20,140 bases of DNA from an uncultured Nitrosomonadales bacterium (GCA_946481065.1 CAMLMA010000015.1:1-20140); one strand, 5' to 3'; positions 8,241 through 16,555 are shown, counted from the stretch's first letter. The notes: generated from the sequence alone by a model not told the origin. Made by a program: numbers and translations.

Positions 8241-9143
8241 ATGCGGACAGATCGGCGATTTTTCTATGGGGTAGCGAAACAGGCGGCGGCGCTGGCGGCG
8301 GCGGTCTTGATCGCCGCATGTTCCCCGATCAAGACGCTCAATGCGCTGGTGCCCGAGGACGGCTATCTCATGCGTGGCGACATCGCTTACGGCGCAGAGG
8401 CGCGGCAACGTCTGGATGTCTATCGGCCGCGCGACGCAGGCGATTCTCCCATGCCAGTGGTGGTGTTCTTCTATGGCGGTGGCTGGGAGGACGGCCAACG
8501 CGCCGATTACAAATTCGTCGCTGAGGCCCTGACTTCGAAAGGCATGGTCGTCGTCATTCCTGATTATCGCGTCTATCCGGATGCGGTGTTCCCGACATTC
8601 ATCGAAGATGCTGCCAAGGCCGTGCGCTGGGCCAAGGACCATGCCGCCGATTTTGGCGGCGACCCGAGCCGCCTGTTCCTTGCCGGACATTCCGCCGGTG
8701 CCCACATCGCCGCCATGCTCGCGCTCGATGCGCATTACCTCAAAGCCGAGCAGCTCGCACCCGCAGACCTGACCGGCGTCATCGGCCTCTCCGGGCCTTA
8801 TGATTTCCTGCCGCTGAAAAGCGCGCGCCTCAAGCAGATCTTCGGCCCGGAAGCGGAATGGCCAAAATCGCAGCCCATCAATTTCGTGCATGGCGATAAC
8901 CCGCCCATGCTACTGCTCACTGGCGAGGATGACGGCACGGTGTGGCCGCGTAACACTTACCGGCTGGCCAAGAAGATCGAGGCCAGTCACGGCGAAGTCG
9001 AAGTCGGCAGCTATCCGGGTTGGGGACATGCGGACATGGTGGCGAAGCTGGCTGCGCCTTTGCGCGACGGCGCGCTGCTGGATCGTATCGCGCACTTCAT
9101 CGAAAACCACATGGCGCAAACCCAGCAGGCCTTCAGGCGCTGA
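8241..9143 (+). CDS. Alpha/beta hydrolase, putative lipoprotein (BD-FAE/esterase-like)
   Basis: Serine hydrolase of 300 residues with an alpha/beta fold. The oxyanion-hole motif FFYGGGW (residues 76-82), the nucleophile elbow GHSAG with Ser151, and likely Asp231 (GEDDGTV) and His263 (GWGHADM) complete a catalytic triad. The pattern matches carboxylesterases and arylformamidase-like enzymes of the BD-FAE group; the substrate cannot be told. The N-terminus has a basic start, an Ala-rich hydrophobic stretch and a lipobox LIAAC with Cys27, so the enzyme is probably a lipoprotein exported to the periplasmic side of a membrane. The two arginines at residues 5-6 do not form a convincing twin-arginine signal. 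The ATG at 8241 follows the purine-rich GAGGACAAGGGCGG. It diverges from ychJ and stands as a single gene, with a small TCAGG/CCTGA hairpin just after the stop. Confidence 0.88.
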   Translation: MRTDRRFFYGVAKQAAALAAAVLIAACSPIKTLNALVPEDGYLMRGDIAYGAEARQRLDVYRPRDAGDSPMPVVVFFYGGGWEDGQRADYKFVAEALTSKGMVVVIPDYRVYPDAVFPTFIEDAAKAVRWAKDHAADFGGDPSRLFLAGHSAGAHIAAMLALDAHYLKAEQLAPADLTGVIGLSGPYDFLPLKSARLKQIFGPEAEWPKSQPINFVHGDNPPMLLLTGEDDGTVWPRNTYRLAKKIEASHGEVEVGSYPGWGHADMVAKLAAPLRDGALLDRIAHFIENHMAQTQQAFRR

Positions 9144-9166
9144 TCAGGGTCCACGCCTGACTGGCT

Positions 9167-9760
9167 TCATTTATTGAGCAACTGGTTCACTTCCTCGATC
9201 AGTACCGAGGCGGTCGTGCGGCCGGATTTGGATTCGCGGATGGCCATGTGCCATTGCGAGATCGCCGTCAGCAGCTGCGCCCGATCCTGGATCTTCTCGA
9301 TCTTTTCGATCATCGGCCGCCCCATCAGGCCCAGATGCTCTTTCGCGCTGATAGAGAGGATGACCTTGACCGCAGCCAAGGTGCCGGAGTCAAGTGGACG
9401 TTCCTGTCCTGACGCAGATCCAGCGTCGTTCGAAGCAGGTATGGAGGCTGGGCTGCTAGCATTCGCCTGAGGCTGGGCGACTCCAGTCGGGGCGGCCGGG
9501 GGCAGTTTTGCCTGGCCAAAACCTGAAGCATGTTGGGGCGCCTTGACGCTGCTGCCGGGCTTGCCCGGCGTATGGATGTAGCCCTGGCGTTCGAGGTCGG
9601 CGATGATCTCCGGCACGTCGAGATTCTGCAGATAGCGGGCCAGATCGTCCTGGGTGCGCTTGCCGTCGATCATGATCAGCACCTGACGCTGCCGGGCGTT
9701 CAGGGCTCGCTGGTTATTGATGAGTTCCTGGTGACCCGAGTACGATTTTTCGTAGACCAT
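9167..9760 (-). CDS. Unrecognised two-domain protein with Pro/Ala linker
   Basis: Protein of 197 residues that I cannot assign to a named family. Residues 1-62 (QRALNARQRQVLIMIDGKRTQDDLARYLQ, then VPEIIADLERQGYIH) look like a winged-helix fold of the sort seen in regulators. Residues about 63-118 form a Pro-, Ala-, Ser- and Gln-rich linker. Residues about 119-197 form a helical C-terminal domain (LDSGTLAAVKVILSISAKEHLGLMGRPMIEKIEKIQDRAQLLTAISQWHMAIRE) that may be an interaction module. The frame is open to 9925, but the ATG at 9760 is preferred because it has a GAGAAG ribosome binding site 4 bases upstream and the sequence before it is unrelated to a normal protein start. The gene lies downstream of the AcoR-type regulator on the same strand with a 192-bp gap in which I see no gene, and converges with the hydrolase at 23 bp. 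Confidence 0.75.
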   Translation of the reverse strand: MVYEKSYSGHQELINNQRALNARQRQVLIMIDGKRTQDDLARYLQNLDVPEIIADLERQGYIHTPGKPGSSVKAPQHASGFGQAKLPPAAPTGVAQPQANASSPASIPASNDAGSASGQERPLDSGTLAAVKVILSISAKEHLGLMGRPMIEKIEKIQDRAQLLTAISQWHMAIRESKSGRTTASVLIEEVNQLLNK

Positions 9761-9952
9761 GGCGCTTCTCGAGAATGAAAGACAGCGCAAGGGTAAAGGT
9801 CGATTGTGACGCGGGTGTTTCGCTTGTGCGACAAACTGCACGCAGTGCTGATGGAAAAGCTGGCTGACTTGCGAACTTGAGTCTGAGCGGATTGCCGTGT
9901 CTTTTTGGCGCGACCCGCGGCGCAACTAGCCGGGGTAAGAACGGTTAGCGGC

Positions 9953-11875
9953 CTAGATCAGTTGCAGGCGCTTCGCCTTGCGATACACGGTCGCCCGGCT
10001 GATGCCCAAGTGGCGGGCCGCTGCCGTCATGTTGCCACCGTGCAGGTTGAGCGCGTACTTGATGAGCGCCAGTTCAGAACTGGCGATATCGCCATTGCCA
10101 TGCGAGGGCGGGCTCGCATCCGGCGTTTCCAGATTTTTCAGCTCTTCGAGGAAGTCTTCCGGCAGATGATGCATGGCCAGTTCCCGGTCTTGCATGAACA
10201 CCACCGCGGCGCGCAGCACATTCGCCAGTTGCCGGATGTTGCCGCGCCACGGGTGCCGTTTCATGAGCTCCAGCACATCTGGCCGGATACGGATGTCATG
10301 CTTGCCGAGCTGGTCCAGGATGCGGCGGATCAGCGCGTCGAGATCGCTGCGCTCGCGCAATGGCGGCAGCGCCAGGCGCAGGCCGTTGAGCCGGTAATAG
10401 AGGTCTTCTCGAAACTCGTTCTGCGCGATGCGCTGCCGCAGGGGCTGGTTGGTGGCGGCGATCACCGCGATGTCGACCTGGATGCGCTTGCTGCTACCCA
10501 GCGGCACGATCTCGCGCTCCTGGATCACACGCAGTAACCGTGCCTGCAAGGCCAGCGGCATCTCGCCGACTTCATCGAGGAACAGGGTGCCGCCATGCGC
10601 CTGCTGGATGAGGCCGATGGCGCCGCGTCTGCGGGCGCCGGTGAAGGCGCCTTCTTCATGCCCGAACAATTCCGATTCGATCAGTCCCTCGGGGATGGAT
10701 GCGCAATTGATGGCGATGAACGCGCCTTGCTTGCGCGGGCCGGATTCATGGATGGCGCGGGCCAGCAGCTCCTTGCCGGTGCCGGTCTCGCCTTCGATGA
10801 GCATGGGGATGTCGTGCCCCAGCGCCATGCGCGCCTTGGTGATGATGCCGTGCATGTTGGCGTCGCCGCTATCCAGCGCATCGAGAGGGGTCGCCGGTGT
10901 TTCGGCTTTGGCAGGAGACTGGTGCCCCGGCATGCTGATCGCGGTGGCGAGCGTATGCATGCCAGGATCGGCGCGCACGAACAGCCGCAGGCCGGTGCGC
11001 AAGGTCAGCTTGCTGATGCTGGACAGCGCCGGGCGGGCGATATCGAGGAACTTGGCGAGACTAAGGTCGAACAGCTGGTCGAACTCCACGCCAGCGATCT
11101 TCTGCTCGTCGAGGCCAAGCTGGAATGCGCCACTGCGGTTGATCGCCATCAGCTTGCCGTCGGGCGAGAACACGGCGATGCCCTCCCACAGGGTGCCGAT
11201 GAACTCCTGCCGCGTGTGAAAACGGATGGTGATGTCAGTGAGAAAATGCGCGTTGAACAGGCGGTTCTCGATCATGAGCGCAGACATGCGCACCAGTGCC
11301 ATGGTGTGCTCCTGCGGCTGGCGGTGGTCGCCGGACAGGTCGAGCACGCCGATGACGTTGCCATGCGGATCGAGGATGGGTGACGCCGAGCAATTCAGGA
11401 AGCCGTTGCGTTCGAAATAGTGTTCCGCGCCCATGACGAACACAGGGTTCTTTTCGATCAGCGCGGTGCCGATGGCGTTGGTGCCGGAGATATCCTCGCG
11501 CCATGAGAATCCGGGCTGCAGCGCGACACGCTGGGCCTTGCTCATGAAATCGCGGTCGCCGAGCGCGTGGATGATGACGCCATCGGCGTCGCTGAGGATG
11601 ACCATGCTCTGCGTGCCCGAGATATGGGCGTAGAGGTTCTCCATCTCTGGCTGGGCCTGGCTCAGCAGTTGCGAGTTGCGCGCGCGCAGTTCCGAGAGTT
11701 GCGTGGTGTCAGCCGGTTCGGTCTCGGGCCGGAGGTCGATAGCGAGCCCTGTCTGGATGCAGCGGTTCCATGAGCGCTGGATCGATTCCGGTAGTACACC
11801 TTCCGGCACTTCGCCGCGGTCGAGGAAGTGCTCGCGCGCGTCACGGATTCGGTGGATATAGCTGGAACGACTCAT
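9953..11875 (-). CDS. acoR: Sigma-54-dependent transcriptional activator, AcoR type
   Basis: Enhancer-binding protein of 640 residues that drives transcription by sigma-54 RNA polymerase. The N-terminal region carries a GAF-like sensor with the AcoR hallmark CSASPILDPHGNVIGVLDLSGD. The central AAA+ domain has Walker A GETGTGKE (residues 362-369), the sigma-54 contact loop GAFTGA (409-414) and Walker B GGTLFLDEVG, all intact. The C-terminal Fis-type helix-turn-helix is NMTAAARHLGISRATVYRKAK. The known AcoR activates acetoin catabolism genes; close relatives sit beside aldehyde dehydrogenase genes, as here, and probably respond to an alcohol, aldehyde or acetoin-like signal. The symbol reflects family only. 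The frame is open up to a GTG at 11902, but the ATG at 11875 has a GGAG site 6 bases upstream and was chosen. It diverges from the dehydrogenase gene, which is its likely target. Confidence 0.92.
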   Translation of the reverse strand: MSRSSYIHRIRDAREHFLDRGEVPEGVLPESIQRSWNRCIQTGLAIDLRPETEPADTTQLSELRARNSQLLSQAQPEMENLYAHISGTQSMVILSDADGVIIHALGDRDFMSKAQRVALQPGFSWREDISGTNAIGTALIEKNPVFVMGAEHYFERNGFLNCSASPILDPHGNVIGVLDLSGDHRQPQEHTMALVRMSALMIENRLFNAHFLTDITIRFHTRQEFIGTLWEGIAVFSPDGKLMAINRSGAFQLGLDEQKIAGVEFDQLFDLSLAKFLDIARPALSSISKLTLRTGLRLFVRADPGMHTLATAISMPGHQSPAKAETPATPLDALDSGDANMHGIITKARMALGHDIPMLIEGETGTGKELLARAIHESGPRKQGAFIAINCASIPEGLIESELFGHEEGAFTGARRRGAIGLIQQAHGGTLFLDEVGEMPLALQARLLRVIQEREIVPLGSSKRIQVDIAVIAATNQPLRQRIAQNEFREDLYYRLNGLRLALPPLRERSDLDALIRRILDQLGKHDIRIRPDVLELMKRHPWRGNIRQLANVLRAAVVFMQDRELAMHHLPEDFLEELKNLETPDASPPSHGNGDIASSELALIKYALNLHGGNMTAAARHLGISRATVYRKAKRLQLI

Positions 11876-11910
11876 GGGGATCTCCGGTGTCTCACTCTGC
11901 ACGGCCTGAA

Positions 11911-11927
11911 TGTCTCATTTTGAGATG
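11911..11927. promoter_or_regulatory. Candidate activator binding site (inverted repeat)
   Basis: TGTCTCATTTTGAGATG has the near-palindrome TGTCTCA-TTT-TGAGAtg, with TCTCA and TGAGA perfectly matched. A second TGTCTCA half-site lies at 11888-11894, 23 bp upstream. The site is about 75-90 bp upstream of the GG element of the sigma-54 promoter at 11999, a usual distance for the enhancer of a sigma-54 activator. The stretch between is A/T-rich (from 11953 to about 11990), compatible with DNA bending, for example by IHF, though no perfect IHF match was found. Assignment to the AcoR-type protein is an inference. Confidence 0.5.
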
Positions 11928-11998
11928 ATGACACAGCGCGTTGGCGACTGCCATCAAAAAATACATTAATAATCAGACAGTAATAAAACTTTCGCGGC

Positions 11999-12014
11999 AG
12001 GCATGCAATCTGCT
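11999..12014 (+). promoter_or_regulatory. Sigma-54 (-24/-12) promoter of the aldehyde dehydrogenase gene
   Basis: AGGCATGCAATCTGCT fits the sigma-54 consensus TGGCACG-N4-TTGCW: the invariant GG (12000-12001) and GC (12012-12013) are exactly 10 bp apart, and 9 of 12 consensus positions match by eye. Transcription would begin near 12025, about 75 bases before the dehydrogenase start. The neighbouring sigma-54 activator supports the call. It also argues against the longer frame starting at 12003, which would begin inside the promoter. Confidence 0.65.
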
Positions 12015-12098
12015 ATATGGGTTAGCACACTATATTTGCTCATGCATATCGCAAGGTCAAGGTGTTATTGGAAAACTATAATCACGAGGAGATGGATA

Positions 12099-13619
12099 AT
12101 GTATCTTGAGAGCTTGAAGAACCTGACGTCCAAAATGCCGTTCAAGGCAAAGTATGACAATTACATCGGCGGCAAGTGGGTCGCCCCGGTCGACGGTCAG
12201 TATTTCGATAACATCAGCCCACTGACCGGCAAGCCTTTCTGCCGTGTCGCACGCTCCAACGAGAAGGACGTCAACCTGGCGCTGGATGCGGCGCATGCCG
12301 CCCGCGAAGCCTGGGGCAAGACCTCCACCACCACACGCTCCAATATCCTGCTGAAGATCGCGGATATCATGGAATCCAATCTTGAACTGATCGCCACCGC
12401 CGAGACCATCGACAACGGCAAGCCGATCCGCGAGACCATGAACGCCGACATCCCGCTGGCGATCGACCACTTCCGTTACTTCGCCGGCGCCATCCGCGCC
12501 CAGGAAGGCGGCATCAGCGAGATCGACCACGAGACCATGGCGTACCATTTCCATGAGCCGCTGGGCGTCGTCGGCCAGATCATTCCATGGAACTTCCCGA
12601 TCCTGATGGCGGCCTGGAAGCTGGCACCTGCGCTGGCTGCAGGCAACGTCGTCGTGATGAAACCGGCTGAACAGACCCCGGCTTCCATCCTTGTGGTCAT
12701 GGAACTGATCGAACACCTGCTGCCGCCAGGCGTGCTCAACATCGTCAACGGCCATGGCGTCGAAGCCGGTAAGCCATTGGCCACCAGCCCACGTATCGCC
12801 AAGATCGCGTTCACCGGTTCCACCTCGGTCGGCCGCCTGATCATGCAATACGCTTCGCAGAACCTGATCCCGTCGACCCTGGAACTGGGCGGCAAGTCGC
12901 CCAACATCTTCTTCGAAGACATCATGGACGCCGATGACGCGTACTTCGACAAATGCCTGGAAGGCTTCACGCTGTTCGCGCTGAACCAGGGCGAAGTCTG
13001 TACCTGCCCATCGCGCGCGCTGATCCAGGAATCCATCTACGACAAATTCATGGAACGTGCGCTCAAGCGCGTCAAGGCGATCAAGCAAGGCAACCCGCTG
13101 GACAGCAACACCATGATCGGTGCGCAAGCGTCGAGCGAGCAGGTCGAGATCATCATGTCCTATATCAACCTGGGCAAGGAAGAAGGCGCGCAACTCCTGA
13201 CCGGTGGCGTGCAGAAGAAGCTGGAAGGCGACCTGAGCGAAGGCTATTACATCGAGCCGACCGTGTTCAAGGGTCACAACAAGATGCGCATCTTCCAGGA
13301 AGAGATCTTCGGGCCAGTGCTGTCCGTGACCACCTTCAAGGATGAGGCTGAAGCGCTGGCCATCGCCAACGACACCATGTACGGCCTTGGCGCCGGCGTA
13401 TGGAGCCGTGACGGCGCACGTGCCTTCCGCATGGGCCGTGGCATCCAGGCTGGCCGCGTATGGACCAACTGTTACCACCTGTACCCAGCCCACGCTGCGT
13501 TCGGCGGTTACAAGCAATCCGGTATCGGCCGCGAGAACCACAAGATGATGCTGGATCACTACCAGCAAACCAAGAACCTGCTGGTGAGCTACAGCCCGAA
13601 CGCGCTCGGTTTCTTCTAA
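12099..13619 (+). CDS. exaC: NAD(P)-dependent aldehyde dehydrogenase, ExaC/AldB type
   Basis: Cytosolic aldehyde dehydrogenase of 506 residues, the usual length for the ExaC/AldB group, which oxidises acetaldehyde and related short aldehydes to acids with NAD(P). The catalytic Cys301 sits in [11 protein letters not shown], a motif typical of this group, and the general base Glu262 in LELGGKSPN. The cofactor-binding loop FTGSTSVG and the N-terminal YIGGKWV and NISPLTGK are also present. The frame extends upstream to 12003, but the ATG at 12099 has a good AGGAG site 7 bases upstream and gives the family N-terminus MYLESLKNL. Expression is probably from the sigma-54 promoter at 11999, controlled by the divergent AcoR-type regulator. 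A strong terminator lies just after the stop. The substrate is inferred from the family; acetaldehyde is favoured. Confidence 0.93.
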   Translation: MYLESLKNLTSKMPFKAKYDNYIGGKWVAPVDGQYFDNISPLTGKPFCRVARSNEKDVNLALDAAHAAREAWGKTSTTTRSNILLKIADIMESNLELIATAETIDNGKPIRETMNADIPLAIDHFRYFAGAIRAQEGGISEIDHETMAYHFHEPLGVVGQIIPWNFPILMAAWKLAPALAAGNVVVMKPAEQTPASILVVMELIEHLLPPGVLNIVNGHGVEAGKPLATSPRIAKIAFTGSTSVGRLIMQYASQNLIPSTLELGGKSPNIFFEDIMDADDAYFDKCLEGFTLFALNQGEVCTCPSRALIQESIYDKFMERALKRVKAIKQGNPLDSNTMIGAQASSEQVEIIMSYINLGKEEGAQLLTGGVQKKLEGDLSEGYYIEPTVFKGHNKMRIFQEEIFGPVLSVTTFKDEAEALAIANDTMYGLGAGVWSRDGARAFRMGRGIQAGRVWTNCYHLYPAHAAFGGYKQSGIGRENHKMMLDHYQQTKNLLVSYSPNALGFF

Positions 13620-13642
13620 GCGTCGACTGCAGTTAGCACGCA

Positions 13643-13680
13643 ACGGGTACGACATCTGTTCGGGGTCGTACCCGTTTTTT
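13643..13680 (+). terminator. Rho-independent terminator after the aldehyde dehydrogenase gene
   Basis: ACGGGTACGAC (13643-13653) and GTCGTACCCGT (13665-13675) form a perfect 11-bp stem with an 11-base loop, followed by a run of six T (13675-13680). It lies 23 bases after the dehydrogenase stop and 42 before the DUF779 gene, so the downstream pair either relies on readthrough or has its own promoter. Confidence 0.9.
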
Positions 13681-13721
13681 ATTGCGTTACACTTGAAAAG
13701 CGAACCAACAGAGGACTCCTT

Positions 13722-14096
13722 ATGCACTCACCCCGCATCGTCGCCACACCGGCGGCTGAAGCATTGCTCGATGAACTCAGGGCGAAACACGGCGAGCTGA
13801 TGTTCCACCAGTCCGGCGGATGTTGCGAAGGCAGCGCCCCCATGTGCCTGACGGCCGGCGAATTCCTTGTCGGCGATTCTGACGTCAAGATCGGCTATGT
13901 CCACGGCGTGCCGTTCTACATGGCGAAGTTCCAGTTCCAGTACTGGGAGCACACGCACATGACGCTCGACGCTATCGCCGGCCATGGCGGACAGTTCTCG
14001 CTGGAGCAGGGCACTGGCAAGCACTTTCTGATCCGTTCACGACTGTTCACTGATGAAGAACTGGCCGACCTCGCGCCTGTCGAAGCGGCACCGTAG
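13722..14096 (+). CDS. DUF779 domain protein
   Basis: Small soluble protein of 124 residues of the DUF779 family. The hallmark is a Cys-rich segment MFHQSGGCCEGSAPMCL with Cys34, Cys35 and Cys42 and a nearby His29. Further conserved-looking residues follow in YWEHTHMTLD and GHGGQFSLE. Genes of this family are commonly found next to acetaldehyde dehydrogenase genes of the AldB/ExaC type, exactly as here, but no biochemical function is established. The Cys and His residues suggest metal binding or a redox-active thiol, which is an inference. The ATG at 13722 follows a good AGAGGA site. The cysteine hydrolase gene starts 27 bp downstream with its own AGGAG site, suggesting one transcript. Confidence 0.9.
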   Translation: MHSPRIVATPAAEALLDELRAKHGELMFHQSGGCCEGSAPMCLTAGEFLVGDSDVKIGYVHGVPFYMAKFQFQYWEHTHMTLDAIAGHGGQFSLEQGTGKHFLIRSRLFTDEELADLAPVEAAP

Positions 14097-14123
14097 TCAC
14101 CAACCCAATTCAGGAGAAGCACA

Positions 14124-14717
14124 ATGACCACCACATTACGTGACCTTGTCGGCCTTGGGCATCAAGCCCCAAGCCTCAAGGATTCGGCGCTCATCATGAT
14201 CGACTGCCAGAACACCTATCGGCGCGGCATCATGCAGCTGGAAGGCGTGGAACCCGCGATCCGCGAGGCGCAGAAGCTGCTGGAGATGGCGCGCGACCTC
14301 AAGGTGCCGGTGATCCATATCCAGCACGATGCAGGCGAAGGCAGCCCGTATGACGTGCGTGCAGATATCGGCATGATCTCGTCCGAAGTGTCGCCGATCA
14401 GCGGTGAATCCGTCATCACCAAGAACTATCCGAACGCCTTCATCCAGACCGAGCTCGATCAGCAATTGAAGGCGCTGGGCGTGCAGAACATCGTGCTCGC
14501 CGGCTTCATGACGCACATGTGCATCAACTCCACGGCGCATGGCGGCTTCAACCTTGGCTACGCGCCCATCGTCGTCGCCAGTGCGACGGCCACGCGCGCA
14601 TTACCGGCCAGTGATGGCAGCGTGGTGCCGGCGGCTGCCGTGCAGGCAGCGGCACTGGCTGCGACGCGCGATCTTTATGCGGTGGTGGTCGAATCAGCTG
14701 GCGACTTGGCGGCCTAG
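14124..14717 (+). CDS. Isochorismatase-like cysteine hydrolase
   Basis: Cytosolic hydrolase of 197 residues of the isochorismatase-like superfamily (nicotinamidases, N-carbamoylsarcosine amidases and related amidases). The triad is visible as Asp27 in IMIDCQNTY, Lys100 in ITKNYPNAF and Cys133 in GFMTHMCINSTA. The presence of the nucleophilic Cys means it is an amidase-type member and not a true isochorismatase, which lacks it. The substrate cannot be read from the sequence. The N-terminal 20 residues precede the usual start of the fold but are normal in length for the family. The ATG at 14124 has AGGAG 8 bases upstream. Its close coupling to DUF779 suggests a role connected with the aldehyde dehydrogenase, for example repair or recycling of an adduct, but this is speculative. 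Confidence 0.9.
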   Translation: MTTTLRDLVGLGHQAPSLKDSALIMIDCQNTYRRGIMQLEGVEPAIREAQKLLEMARDLKVPVIHIQHDAGEGSPYDVRADIGMISSEVSPISGESVITKNYPNAFIQTELDQQLKALGVQNIVLAGFMTHMCINSTAHGGFNLGYAPIVVASATATRALPASDGSVVPAAAVQAAALAATRDLYAVVVESAGDLAA

Positions 14718-14759
14718 GCATCTGGCAGACAAGCGAAAAAACTGGCAATCAGTTCCAAT

Positions 14760-14786
14760 AAAAAAGCCCCGAAACGGGGCTTTTTT
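14760..14786. terminator. Bidirectional rho-independent terminator
   Basis: GCCCCG (14766-14771), loop AAA and CGGGGC (14775-14780) form a tight stem flanked by six A on the left (14760-14765) and six T on the right (14781-14786). The symmetry lets it stop transcripts of the cysteine hydrolase gene (plus) and of prfC (minus), which converge here. Confidence 0.92.
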
Positions 14787-14810
14787 ATTGGGTTAAGCGG
14801 CTAAGCCAGC

Positions 14811-16385
14811 TCAGAAGATCTCGCGCGTCTCCAGGAACTGGATATCCGGATAGCGCTCTTGTGCCATCTGCAGATTGACACGATTAGGCGCGAGGTAGAC
14901 GTATTCATCGGCGCCATCGAGCGCGACATTGAAGCCGTACTTGTCGGCGATCGCCCTGAGATCGGCATCAGAACCGCGCAACCACCGCGCAGTGGAGCAG
15001 TCGTAGCCCTCAAAAGCCACATCGACCCCGTATTCATGTTCCAGTCGGTGCGCTACCACGTCGAACTGCAGGGTACCGACCGCACCCAGGATCAGGTCGT
15101 TGGAGAGCAATGGCCGGAACAGTTGGGTCGCGCCTTCTTCCGCCAACTGTTTTAGCCCCAGTTGTAGCTGCTTCATCTTCATCGGGTTCTTGATGCGGGC
15201 ACGGCGGAAGAATTCCGGCGCGAAGGACGGGATGCCGATGAACTTCAGCGCCTCGTTCTCGGTGAAGGTATCGCCGAGCTTGATGGTGCCGTGATTGGGG
15301 ATGCCGATGATGTCGCCGGAGTAGGCTTCATCCATGGTCGTGCGGTCCTGTGCCATGAAGGTGATGGCGTTGTTCACGGAAAGCAGTTTGCCGGTAGTGA
15401 CCTGCTTGATCTTCATGCCGCGTTCGAAACGGCCCGAACAAACACGCAGGAAAGCGATACGGTCACGGTGCTTGGGATCCATGTTGGCCTGGATCTTGAA
15501 CACGAAGCCTGCGAACTTCGGTTCGTCCGGCGCCACGGCCCGCGTCGCCGTCTGCCGCGGCAAGGGGGCGGGGGAGAGGTCGACGACGGCGTCAAGCAGC
15601 GATTGCACGCCAAAGTTATTGATGGCGGAACCAAAGAACACCGGGGTCTGCTTGCCGCTGAGGTAATCGGTCTTGTCGAAGGTGTGCGAAGCGCCGCGTA
15701 CCAGCTCGACATCGATGCGCAGATCGTCGGCCTGGCTACCGATCAATTCATCCAGTCGTGGGTTATCCAGGCCTTTGATGGTCTCCGAGGTGCCCTTTTC
15801 GGCATGCGGATCGAAGAACGAGATGGTGTCGGTATAGAGGTTATAGACGCCGCGGAAGCTCTTGCCCATACCGATCGGCCAGGTCATGGGCGCGCATTGC
15901 ATGCCGAGTACGGATTCGATCTCATCCAGCAGTTCGATCGGGGCGCGGGATTCGCGGTCGAGCTTGTTGATGAAGGTGATGATCGGCGTGTCGCGCATGC
16001 GGCAGACGTTCAATAGCTTGATGGTCTGCGCTTCGACGCCGTTGACCGAGTCGATGACCATCACCGCCGAGTCCACCGCGGTCAGGGTGCGATAGGTGTC
16101 TTCCGAGAAGTCGTCGTGGCCCGGCGTATCGAGCAGGTTGATCATGTGCTCGCGGTAGGGGAACTGCATCACGCTGGATGTGACCGAGATGCCGCGCTGC
16201 TTTTCCAGTTCCATCCAGTCCGAGGTGGCGTGGCGTGCGGCTTTTCGTCCACGCACTTCGCCCGCGACCTGAATGGCGCCGCCGAACCACAAGAGCTTTT
16301 CGGTCAGCGTGGTTTTACCCGCATCCGGGTGGGAAATGATGGCGAACGTGCGCCGACGCTGGATCTCTTCTTGTAGGGTGGACAT
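14811..16385 (-). CDS. prfC: Peptide chain release factor 3 (RF3)
   Basis: Translational GTPase of 524 residues that recycles release factors RF1 and RF2 from the ribosome after peptide release. The GTPase motifs are complete: P-loop SHPDAGKTT (residues 18-26), the switch region ending in [27 protein letters not shown] and NKLDRE. The later part with [33 protein letters not shown] and the C-terminal [18 protein letters not shown] is typical of RF3 and separates it from elongation factor G. The length matches the family and no breaks are seen. The start [26 protein letters not shown] agrees with RF3 N-termini; no strong ribosome binding site precedes it. It stands alone, convergent with the cysteine hydrolase gene and divergent from the TonB receptor gene. 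Confidence 0.97.
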   Translation of the reverse strand: MSTLQEEIQRRRTFAIISHPDAGKTTLTEKLLWFGGAIQVAGEVRGRKAARHATSDWMELEKQRGISVTSSVMQFPYREHMINLLDTPGHDDFSEDTYRTLTAVDSAVMVIDSVNGVEAQTIKLLNVCRMRDTPIITFINKLDRESRAPIELLDEIESVLGMQCAPMTWPIGMGKSFRGVYNLYTDTISFFDPHAEKGTSETIKGLDNPRLDELIGSQADDLRIDVELVRGASHTFDKTDYLSGKQTPVFFGSAINNFGVQSLLDAVVDLSPAPLPRQTATRAVAPDEPKFAGFVFKIQANMDPKHRDRIAFLRVCSGRFERGMKIKQVTTGKLLSVNNAITFMAQDRTTMDEAYSGDIIGIPNHGTIKLGDTFTENEALKFIGIPSFAPEFFRRARIKNPMKMKQLQLGLKQLAEEGATQLFRPLLSNDLILGAVGTLQFDVVAHRLEHEYGVDVAFEGYDCSTARWLRGSDADLRAIADKYGFNVALDGADEYVYLAPNRVNLQMAQERYPDIQFLETREIF

Positions 16386-16482
16386 GGCTACGGTGTCTGG
16401 GCAAACCGCTATTTTACCTTTTGCCCCTTATTCCAACTAGGTCAATTTGAAATCCCCTTGGCGCATGCTTGCCGCCAAAATA

Positions 16483-16501
16483 AGTATTGATAATCATTCT
16501 C
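16483..16501. promoter_or_regulatory. Fur box
   Basis: AGTATTGATAATCATTCTC matches the 19-bp Fur consensus GATAATGATAATCATTATC at 15 positions by eye, with the central TGATAATCATT intact. It overlaps the -35 element of the receptor promoter, the usual arrangement for repression by Fur with iron. The match continues loosely into CATTTGCAT, so a second overlapping site is possible. Confidence 0.85.
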
Positions 16502-16516
16502 ATTTGCATCTAGAAT
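16487..16516 (+). promoter_or_regulatory. Sigma-70 promoter of the TonB receptor gene
   Basis: TTGATA (16487-16492) and TAGAAT (16511-16516) match the -35 and -10 consensus at 5 of 6 positions each with an 18-bp spacer. The predicted transcription start near 16523 leaves about 30 bases before the receptor start. The -35 lies inside the Fur box, which supports both calls. Confidence 0.65.
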
Positions 16517-16555
16517 AAAAAAGCAATGTATCCATCAACAGGGGAATCATAAAAA

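Noticed and set aside
9761..9925. Upstream extension of the 197-residue protein by 55 residues
   Set aside because: The extension is Arg-, Ser- and His-rich with no protein-like pattern, and the ATG at 9760 has a proper ribosome binding site.
9905..9925. GC-rich hairpin after the AcoR-type gene
   Set aside because: Only 4 bp of clean stem (GCGC) and a short A/T run; too weak to call a terminator.
12023..12040. Second sigma-54-like element TAGCACA with TTGCT
   Set aside because: The two half-elements are 2 bp too far apart and the first lacks the GG pair, so it cannot replace the element at 11999.
12003..12098. Upstream extension of the aldehyde dehydrogenase by 32 residues
   Set aside because: It would start inside the sigma-54 promoter and upstream of its transcription start; the ATG at 12099 has a strong AGGAG site and gives the family N-terminus.
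12057..13727. Long open frame of 556 residues antisense to the aldehyde dehydrogenase gene
   Set aside because: It mirrors the codon structure of the dehydrogenase, shows no recognisable domain and covers the promoter leader and terminator. The sense gene is certain.
16386..16480. Possible promoter for prfC with TTGACC and TAAAAT on the minus strand
   Set aside because: The spacing of 23 bp between the boxes is far outside the normal range.
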